Source: Methylobacterium sp. 10
GTDB taxonomy: Bacteria > Pseudomonadota > Alphaproteobacteria > Rhizobiales > Beijerinckiaceae
Assembly: GCF_000519085.1 (NCBI RefSeq)
Contig: NZ_KI912577.1
Coordinates: forward strand, 870,501 to 934,500
Reading direction: 5' to 3'
DNA length: 64,000 nucleotides
Shown: one piece after another, positions 57,576 through 64,000 of the stretch
Position numbering within the stretch: position 1 is the stretch's first letter
How the letters are laid out: every line of letters begins with the position of its first letter
Position numbers and translations under genes: made by a program
The notes under the pieces: generated by a model
Told to the model about the DNA's origin: nothing
Databases searched by the model: none
Seen by the model: only the letters and a program-made list of their open reading frames with translations

Positions 57576-60500
57576 ATGCCGCCGAGGACGAGGTGGGCGA
57601 TGTCGGGATCAACCGGGCTCGGGCGCGCGACCGCCCGTCTTGCCAGAAGTTTTCTTGCCAGAGGCCTTCTTGCCGGAAGCGTTCTCGCCGGCTCCCTGGC
57701 CGTCGGCGGCCTCGGCGCGGCACCGGCTTTCGCCCAGGCGCCGGACCGGCCGGTGGCGCGGATCGCGACCCCAAAACCAGCGCCATCCCCCAAGGCTTTT
57801 GTGCGTGACGCGCTGGCCAGTGACGCGGTCCGTCTCGAAGCGACGGTGAAGGCGGATTCCGCCACGTCGGGATTCACCAAGCCGGCGGCCAAGTTGCGGG
57901 CCGAGGGCGAGGCCCTGGTGGAGGCCGAGAAGCCGGCCGATGCCCTCAAGCCCCTCGCCGGCGCCGTTGCCGCCGATGCGGGCGACCCGCAGAACTGGCT
58001 GGCCTATGCCCGCGCCGCGAGCACGGTGGGCAATGACGAGCAGACCGGCGACTATTCCTACCGCCGGACCCTGCGCGGCCAGGCTCGGGCCGCCGCCTAT
58101 CAGGCCTATCTGAAGGCCCGCGGTGCCGCCGCCGAGGCCGAGGCCCTGGCAACGCTGGGCGAGGTCTATGCCGATGAATCCGAGTGGCGGCCCTCCCTCG
58201 AGGCCTACCGCGCTAGCCTCGCGCTCTCCGACGACGCCACGGTGCGCGAGACTTACGAGAGTCTGCGCGCCGAGCACGGCTTCCGCATCCTCGACTACAA
58301 GGTCGATTCCGACGCCGCCGCCCCGCGCGTCTGCTTCCAGTTCTCCGAGAGCCTGGCGCCGAAGACCGACTTCACGCCGTTCGTCGCCGTTTCGGGCGCG
58401 GCCAACGCCGCCGTCACCGGCAGCGGCCAGCAGATCTGCGTGGACGGGCTGAAGCATGGCGAGCGCTACGCCTTCGTGCTGCGCTCGGGCATCCCGTCCT
58501 CCGTGGGCGAGGCCCTACTGAAATCGGCCGATTACGAAGTCTACGTGCGGGACCGCTCGCCCCAGGTGCGCTTCACCGGGCGCAACTACGTCCTGCCGCG
58601 CACCGGCCAGGCCGGCGTGCCTCTGGTCTCGGTGAACGCGCCGAAAATCGACGTGGAGGTGCTGCGCGTCGGCGACCGTGGCTTGCTGCCATCCCTGCGC
58701 TCGGAGGAGTTCCTCGGCCAGCTCAGCGGCATGACCGCGAAGACCATCGCCGACCAGAAGGGCACCCGCGTCTGGAAGGGCACGCTCGATACGGCCAAGG
58801 CCGAACTGAATCACGAGGCCGTCACCGCCTTCCCGGTGCTGCAGGCGGTCGGCAAGCTGGAGCCCGGCATCTACATCATGCTGGCCCAGGCCAGCGGCGT
58901 CGCTGCCTCGACGGACGAGGATGGCGGCTACGAGGCCCAGGCCACGCAGTGGTTCGTCGTCTCGGATCTCGGCCTCACCGCCTTCAAGGGCCGCGACGGC
59001 ATCCACGTCTTCGCCCGGTCGCTCGCGAGCGCGAAGACGGTGCCCGGCGCCGAAATCCGTCTGGTGGCCCGCAACAACGAGGTGTTGGCGACGAAGAAGA
59101 CCGACAGCCAGGGCCACGTCGCCTTCGATCCGGGCCTCGCGCGCGGCGACGGGGGGATCGCGCCCGGTCTCGTCGTGGCGCAACTCGGCGACGATTACGG
59201 CTTCCTCGACTTCTCCCAGAGCGCCTTCGACCTCACCGATCGCGGCGTGAAGGGCCGGCCGCAGCCGGGCGCGGTGGAGGCCTACGTCTTCCCCGAGCGC
59301 GGCGTCTACCGTTCCGGCGAGACCGTTCAGGTCACGGCCTTGCTGCGCGATGCTGCCGGCATCGCCGTGCCGAACCTTCCCCTCACCCTGGTGGTGAAGC
59401 GGCCCGACGGGGTCGAGTATCGCCGCGTCCAAGTCGCCGATGCCGGCCTCGGCGGCCGCGCCCTGCCGCTCGCTCTGATGCCGGGCGCGATGCACGGCAC
59501 CTGGCGGATCGCCGCTTATACCGATGCGAAGGCGTCGCCTGTCGGGGAAGCCACGTTCCTCGTCGAAGATTACGTACCCGAGCGCCTGGAGGTCACTCTC
59601 ACCCCGAAGAGCCCGACCCTGACGAAGAGTGAGCCGGCCACGATCGACGTGGCCGCGCGCTACCTCTATGGCGCGCCGGGCTCGGGCCTCGACGTTTCGG
59701 GCACCGTCCTGGTCCAGGCCGCTGCGACGAGCGGGATCAAGGGCCTCGACGGGTTCTCCATCGGCCTCGACGACGAGAAGGTGGAGGCGACCTCGGCCGA
59801 GATCGAAGCCAAGGCCACCACGGACGCCAAGGGGCTGGCGACGCTCACCGTCCCGGTCCAGGCACTGAGCGCGCCCCGGCCCACCGAGGCGAAGATCACC
59901 CTTCAGGTCGGCGAGCCGGGCGGACGGGCGCTGAGCCGCAGCCTCACCCTGCCGATCCTGCCCTCCGGTCCCGTCCTCGCCATCCGCAAGAATTTTTCGG
60001 GTGACCTCACGGAAGGCGGTGTCGCCACGTTCGACGTGGTCATGGCGAGCCCCGACGGACGGAGAATTCCCCAGAACGGCGTCGCCTGGACCCTGTCCAA
60101 GGTCGACCGGAACTACCAATGGTACCGCGAGGGCGGGCGCTGGTCGTTCGAGCCGGTGACCTCGACGCGGCGCATCGCCGACGGGCGGCTCGATCTGGCT
60201 GCCGATGCGCCGGGCCGGGTCAATTCCGCCGTCGGCTTCGGCACCTACCGCCTCGAAGCCCTGGTCGCCGGCCGGCCCGAGGCCACGGTCAGCGTCACCT
60301 TCACCGTGGGCTGGGGCGGGTCCGAGACCGCGGATGTGCCCGACCTCCTCGATCTCAAGCTCGACAAGCCGACCTATGCCGCCGGCGAGACTCTGAGGGC
60401 GCGCCTCCAGCCGCGCTTCAAGGGCACGGCCACCCTCGCCGTGGTGAGCGACAGGGTCCACGACATCCTCGACGTCACGGTGCCGGAGAGCGGCGCCACG

Positions 60501-62963
60501 GTGGACATTCCCGTGAAGGCGGAATGGGGGTCGGGCGCCTATCTCGTCGCTACCGCCTACCGGCCCCTCGATCAGGCGGCCAAGCGCCTGCCGGGCCGGG
60601 CGCTGGGCCTTGTCTGGTTCTCGGTGGATACCGACAAGCGCAGCCTCGCCGTGACCGTCGGGGCGCCCGCGACCACGCGGCCCCGCGAGACCCTGACCTT
60701 GCCGATCCAGCTCGCCGGCCTCGCCTCCGGCGAGGAGGCGCGGGTGAGCGTGGCCCTGGTCGATGTCGGCATCCTCAACCTGACCCGCTACGAATCGCCC
60801 AATCCCTTCGGCTACTTCTTCGGCCAGAAGGCGCTGGGACCGGAGATCCGCGACCTCTACGGATACCTGATCGACGGCATGCAGGGGACGCTCGGCGCAA
60901 TCCGCTCGGGCGGTGACGGCGGCGCGGCGGAACTCTCCGATTCGCCCCCGACCCAGGCGCCGCTGGCGCTCTATTCCGGTGTCGTCGTCGTCGGCCCCGA
61001 CGGCCGCGCCAGCGTCGACTTCCCCCTGCCCGCCTTCAACGGCACCGGCCGGGTGATGGTGACCGCCTGGAGCAGGACCAGGGTCGGCTCGGCCCAGACC
61101 GACGTGATCATCCGCGATCCCGTCGTGCTCACCGGCACCCTGCCGCGCTTCCTCAATGTCGGCGACCGCTCGCGCTTCTTCATCGCCATCGACAATGTCG
61201 AAGGGCAGGCCGGCGACTACACCGTGGATCTCGACCTCGCCGGCCCGGTCCTGGTCTCGGCCGGCGCGGTCCACAGCACCCTAAAGCTGGAGGCGGGCGC
61301 CAAGAGCTCCCTGGTGATCCCGATCACCGCCGCCGGTCCTGGCCTGTCGCGGCTCGACGTGAACCTGTCCGGCCCCGGCATCACCGGCACGGTCGGCCAG
61401 AGCTTCTCGCTGAACATCGGCCCCGGCACGGGCGCCCTGGTCCGCCGCTCGGTGAGTTCCCTCGAACCCGGCGCCAGCCTGCAGGTGACGGGCGACCTCC
61501 TGGCCGACATCCTCCCCGGCACCGGGTCGGTCTCGGTGACGGCCTCCTCGCTCGCCGCCCTCGACGTACCCGCCCTGCTCCAGGCGTTGGACCGCTATCC
61601 CTATGGCTGCTCGGAACAGACCGTGAGCCGGGCGATGCCGCTTCTCTACGTCAACAAGCTCGCCTCCCTCGACAGGCTCGGCATCGACGACAAGGTCGAC
61701 GAGCGGGTGCGGGAGGCCATCGACCGGGTGCTCTCGCGCCAGGACGCGTCGGGTGATTTCGGCCTATGGAGCGTCGGAGGGTCGAGCGACGTCTGGCTCA
61801 ACGCCTACGTCACCGACTTCCTGACCCGCGCCCGCGAACGCGGCTTCGCGGTGCCTCAGACCGCCTTCGCCAATGCCCTGGACCGCCTGCGCAACACCGT
61901 GGCCAACACCACGGAGGTGCGTGACGGCGGCATGGACATCGCCTACGCGGCCTATGTTCTGGCTCGCAACGGCCGCCCGGTGATGGGCGACCTGCGCTAC
62001 CTCGCCGATACCAAGCTCGGTGAGTTCGCGACTCCCCTCGGACGCGGCCAGATCGCGGCGGCTCTGGCACTCCTCGGCGACAGGGGCCGCGCGGCCAAGG
62101 CCTTCGAGTCGGCGGTAACGGCGCTCGGATCCGCGCGCGACACCTCGACCTATCGCGCCGATTACGGCTCGCGCCTGCGCGACGGGGCCGGCCTTCTCGC
62201 CCTCGCCGCAGAAACGGGCCTCGCCCGCGAGACCATCCGGCCGCTGGGTCAGGTCATCACCCAGGAGCGCGCCAGCGGACGCCTCACCAGCACTCAGGAG
62301 AATGCCTGGATGGTGCTGGCCGCCGAGGGCCTTGCCAAGGACGCGGAGGCGTTGCGCTTCAGCGTCGACGGCACGCGGCAATCAGGCCCGGTCTCGCGGC
62401 TTTACCGCGCCCCCGCCCTCGATGGGAGGACCGTCACCATCACCAATGATGGGACAAGCGCCGCCCAGACGGTGGTGAGCGTATCGGGCAATCCCATCGC
62501 GCCCGAGCCGGCTGAATCGCGCGACTACGCCATCGAGCGGACCTATCACCGCCTCGACGGCACGGTGGTGGATCTCGCTCAAGGGGTTCGCCAGAACGAC
62601 CGCCTCGTGGTGGTGCTCAAGGTGACCGAGTCAAAGGCCAGCGCCGGCCGCCTCCTGCTGGTGGACCGCCTTCCCGCCGGCATCGAGATCGACAACCCGA
62701 AGCTCCTCGATTCCGATGCCCTGGCGGGGCTCGCCTTCGCCAAGTCGGACGTGCAGCCGGTGAGCACCGAGTTCCGCGACGACCGTTTCGTGGCGGCTTA
62801 CGAGCGGTCACCGGAGCAATCCGCCTTCTTCACGGTGGCCTATACCGTACGGGCGGTCTCGCCGGGCACCTACGTCCATCCCGGCGCCACCATCGAGGAC
62901 ATGTACCGCCCCGAACGCTTCGGCCGCACCGCCTTCGGTTCGGTCGAGGTGAGCGCGAAATAG
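57576..62963 (+). CDS. yfhM: Bacterial alpha-2-macroglobulin (YfhM/ECAM-type)
   Basis: About 1795 residues from the ATG at 57576 with GAGGGGGG upstream; ATG 57600 is an alternative. A Sec signal (LLAGSVLAGSLAVGGLGA, then AFAQ) is followed by TPR-like sequence (about 60-190), MG domains, the MG1/A2M_N domains with GAVEAYVFPERGVYRSGETV, a bait-like region, then A2M domain and an alpha-alpha thioester domain. The thioester motif is GCSEQ at about residue 1344-1348 (Cys codon 61608-61610), giving a Cys-Gln thioester. The protein traps proteases that enter the periplasm. No lipobox is seen, unlike E. coli YfhM. pbpC follows immediately, as it does in many bacteria, suggesting joint work in wall repair. 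Confidence 0.93.
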   Translation: MPPRTRWAMSGSTGLGRATARLARSFLARGLLAGSVLAGSLAVGGLGAAPAFAQAPDRPVARIATPKPAPSPKAFVRDALASDAVRLEATVKADSATSGFTKPAAKLRAEGEALVEAEKPADALKPLAGAVAADAGDPQNWLAYARAASTVGNDEQTGDYSYRRTLRGQARAAAYQAYLKARGAAAEAEALATLGEVYADESEWRPSLEAYRASLALSDDATVRETYESLRAEHGFRILDYKVDSDAAAPRVCFQFSESLAPKTDFTPFVAVSGAANAAVTGSGQQICVDGLKHGERYAFVLRSGIPSSVGEALLKSADYEVYVRDRSPQVRFTGRNYVLPRTGQAGVPLVSVNAPKIDVEVLRVGDRGLLPSLRSEEFLGQLSGMTAKTIADQKGTRVWKGTLDTAKAELNHEAVTAFPVLQAVGKLEPGIYIMLAQASGVAASTDEDGGYEAQATQWFVVSDLGLTAFKGRDGIHVFARSLASAKTVPGAEIRLVARNNEVLATKKTDSQGHVAFDPGLARGDGGIAPGLVVAQLGDDYGFLDFSQSAFDLTDRGVKGRPQPGAVEAYVFPERGVYRSGETVQVTALLRDAAGIAVPNLPLTLVVKRPDGVEYRRVQVADAGLGGRALPLALMPGAMHGTWRIAAYTDAKASPVGEATFLVEDYVPERLEVTLTPKSPTLTKSEPATIDVAARYLYGAPGSGLDVSGTVLVQAAATSGIKGLDGFSIGLDDEKVEATSAEIEAKATTDAKGLATLTVPVQALSAPRPTEAKITLQVGEPGGRALSRSLTLPILPSGPVLAIRKNFSGDLTEGGVATFDVVMASPDGRRIPQNGVAWTLSKVDRNYQWYREGGRWSFEPVTSTRRIADGRLDLAADAPGRVNSAVGFGTYRLEALVAGRPEATVSVTFTVGWGGSETADVPDLLDLKLDKPTYAAGETLRARLQPRFKGTATLAVVSDRVHDILDVTVPESGATVDIPVKAEWGSGAYLVATAYRPLDQAAKRLPGRALGLVWFSVDTDKRSLAVTVGAPATTRPRETLTLPIQLAGLASGEEARVSVALVDVGILNLTRYESPNPFGYFFGQKALGPEIRDLYGYLIDGMQGTLGAIRSGGDGGAAELSDSPPTQAPLALYSGVVVVGPDGRASVDFPLPAFNGTGRVMVTAWSRTRVGSAQTDVIIRDPVVLTGTLPRFLNVGDRSRFFIAIDNVEGQAGDYTVDLDLAGPVLVSAGAVHSTLKLEAGAKSSLVIPITAAGPGLSRLDVNLSGPGITGTVGQSFSLNIGPGTGALVRRSVSSLEPGASLQVTGDLLADILPGTGSVSVTASSLAALDVPALLQALDRYPYGCSEQTVSRAMPLLYVNKLASLDRLGIDDKVDERVREAIDRVLSRQDASGDFGLWSVGGSSDVWLNAYVTDFLTRARERGFAVPQTAFANALDRLRNTVANTTEVRDGGMDIAYAAYVLARNGRPVMGDLRYLADTKLGEFATPLGRGQIAAALALLGDRGRAAKAFESAVTALGSARDTSTYRADYGSRLRDGAGLLALAAETGLARETIRPLGQVITQERASGRLTSTQENAWMVLAAEGLAKDAEALRFSVDGTRQSGPVSRLYRAPALDGRTVTITNDGTSAAQTVVSVSGNPIAPEPAESRDYAIERTYHRLDGTVVDLAQGVRQNDRLVVVLKVTESKASAGRLLLVDRLPAGIEIDNPKLLDSDALAGLAFAKSDVQPVSTEFRDDRFVAAYERSPEQSAFFTVAYTVRAVSPGTYVHPGATIEDMYRPERFGRTAFGSVEVSAK

Positions 62964-62967
62964 GGCC

Positions 62968-64000
62968 ATGGGTCGCGCGCTGACGCGCTTCCCCTCCCCC
63001 TTGTGGGGAGGGGTCAGGGGTGGGGGTGGTGCCGGATGCGGTGCGACCTCTACGCAACCACCCCCACCTCCAACTCCTCCCCACAAGGGGGAGGAGATCC
63101 TCGCGCTTCGTCCGATCTACGTGGTCATCGGCCTCCTCCTCCTCCTCCCCGCCCTCGCCCTCTGGCGCTTCGTCGCGACCCTCCCTCCCCTCGACCTGAC
63201 CCAGGCCAGTCTCCGCTCCACCGTCATCCTCGACCGGGACCGCCATCTCCTGCGCCCCTTCGCCACCGCCGACGGGCGCTGGCGCCTGCCGGTGACGGGG
63301 GCGGAGGTCGATCCGCGCATGCTCGCCATGCTGATGGCCTACGAGGACCGGCGCTTTGCCGACCATTACGGCATCGACCCGGCCGCGACCCTGCGCGCCG
63401 CGTGGCAATGGCTCCGCCACGGCAGAATCGTCTCGGGGGGCTCCACCCTGTCGATGCAGGTCGCCCGCCTCGTGGAACCAAGACCCGAGCGTTCGCTTGC
63501 CGCCAAGCTCCGCCAGATGGTGCGGGCGCTCCAGCTGGAACGCCGGTTGGGGAAGGACGGCGTGCTCGACCTCTATCTCGCGCTCGCGCCCTATGGCGGC
63601 CCGGTGGAAGGCTTGCGGGCGGCCAGCTTCGCCTATTTCGGGCGTGAGCCCGCCCGGCTGTCCTTTGCCGAATCCGCCCTCCTCGTTGGCCTGCCGCAGG
63701 CGCCGGAGGCGCGCAGGCCGGATCGTTTTCCCGCCCGCGCCCGGCAGGCACGCGACCGGGTCCTCGACATCGCCGCAGCGCGCGGCGTCATCACGCCAGC
63801 CGAGGCGAAGGCCGCCAAGGCCGAACCGGTGCCGGACCAGCGAAAGCCCTTCCCGATGCTGGCGGCCCATGCGGCGGAAGCAGCCGTAGCCGCCGATCCC
63901 GCCGCGCGGGTCCAGCGTCTCTCTCTCGACGGGCGATTGCAGGCGAGCCTCGAACGGCTCGCGGCCGAGCGCGCCGCTGCCATGGGGCCGGGTATCTCGG
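62968..64000 (+). CDS. pbpC: Penicillin-binding protein 1C, N-terminal part (runs off window)
   Basis: The frame is open from just after the yfhM stop to the window end. From 63121 it reads a membrane helix VVIGLLLLLPALALWRFVA, then ILDRDRHLLRPFATADGRWR and the transglycosylase signature motifs LMAYEDRRFADHYGIDPAA (catalytic Glu), GGSTLSMQVARLVEP and VLDLYLALAPYGG. The transpeptidase domain lies beyond the window. PbpC polymerises glycan strands and pairs functionally with alpha-2-macroglobulin. If the ATG at 62968 is the start, the first 40-50 residues are encoded by palindromic repeat D; GTG 63121 would exclude it. The true start is unresolved. Confidence 0.88.
   Translation, partial: MGRALTRFPSPLWGGVRGGGGAGCGATSTQPPPPPTPPHKGEEILALRPIYVVIGLLLLLPALALWRFVATLPPLDLTQASLRSTVILDRDRHLLRPFATADGRWRLPVTGAEVDPRMLAMLMAYEDRRFADHYGIDPAATLRAAWQWLRHGRIVSGGSTLSMQVARLVEPRPERSLAAKLRQMVRALQLERRLGKDGVLDLYLALAPYGGPVEGLRAASFAYFGREPARLSFAESALLVGLPQAPEARRPDRFPARARQARDRVLDIAAARGVITPAEAKAAKAEPVPDQRKPFPMLAAHAAEAAVAADPAARVQRLSLDGRLQASLERLAAERAAAMGPGIS
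62994..63093. repeat. GC-rich palindromic repeat D within the pbpC 5' end
   Basis: Left arm 62994-63030 and right arm 63057-63093 are inverted copies, 33 of 37 bases identical, around a 26-bp centre. Each arm includes the small palindrome CTCCCCCTTGTGGGGAG. The whole element is free of stops in the pbpC frame. Confidence 0.85.

Noticed and set aside
58515..61274. 919-residue minus-strand frame opposite the alpha-2-macroglobulin
   Set aside because: Antisense shadow; composition dominated by Arg, Gly, Ala and Val, with no motif.

Overview
The window is GC-rich chromosomal DNA from an alphaproteobacterium. A MucR regulator, the cspA-DUF6481 pair, DUF3309, YejE and the short intergenic palindromes all point to Hyphomicrobiales, most likely a Methylobacterium/Methylorubrum relative. 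That placement is inferred from gene content and composition; no rRNA or marker gene is present. About 38 protein genes (two of them low-confidence small ORFs), one tRNA-Arg and two broken genes can be supported.

Layout. 0.2-2.5 kb: the end of a capsule-export locus (KpsE-like and KpsM-like). 2.6-6 kb: a Pat-type acyl-CoA synthetase/acetyltransferase fusion and a class II aldolase. 6.5-8.7 kb: mucR and a membrane-anchored Mrr-type nuclease. 8.8-20.8 kb, all on the minus strand: an RND efflux operon (mdtA, mdtB, a DUF559 nuclease gene, mdtC, a NodT-like outer membrane factor) followed by zwf. 21-27.5 kb, plus strand: aminotransferase, DUF4112, a lone yejE, a Tat-exported GFOR-like oxidoreductase and a cation/proton antiporter. 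27.8-29.7 kb: cspA, DUF6481, a small basic protein and dps. 30-37.4 kb: two RTX proteins, an L,D-transpeptidase, sbcD and a catalase-related protein. 37.6-43.6 kb: a six-PAS hybrid kinase and a cytosolic PAS-MCP-PilZ protein. 43.8-48.7 kb: a decayed dienelactone hydrolase, then sbcC. 48.9-55.9 kb: a serralysin-type metalloprotease, small secreted or unknown proteins, a HAD phosphatase, tRNA-Arg, cysK and DUF3309. 56-64 kb: a protease-like protein lacking most of its catalytic triad, a giant alpha-2-macroglobulin and the start of pbpC, which runs off the window.

The most unusual theme is a set of short palindromic repeat families placed at gene ends. They supply the last residues of zwf, the signal-peptide start of the NodT-like gene, the sbcC stop codon, a possible N-terminal extension of pbpC, and both ends of the DUF559 nuclease gene. 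The DUF559 gene sits between mdtB and mdtC with 4-base overlaps on both sides and is bracketed by about 56-61 bp inverted copies of one palindrome. This arrangement resembles a self-contained REP/nuclease cassette and is my best candidate for an undescribed system; mobility is a hypothesis, not something the sequence proves.

Other points of note are an in-frame stop in one RTX gene, loss of the distal histidine in the catalase-related protein, loss of two triad residues in the protease-like protein, and sbcD and sbcC lying about 10 kb apart. No CRISPR array, intact transposase, integrase or rRNA was seen.
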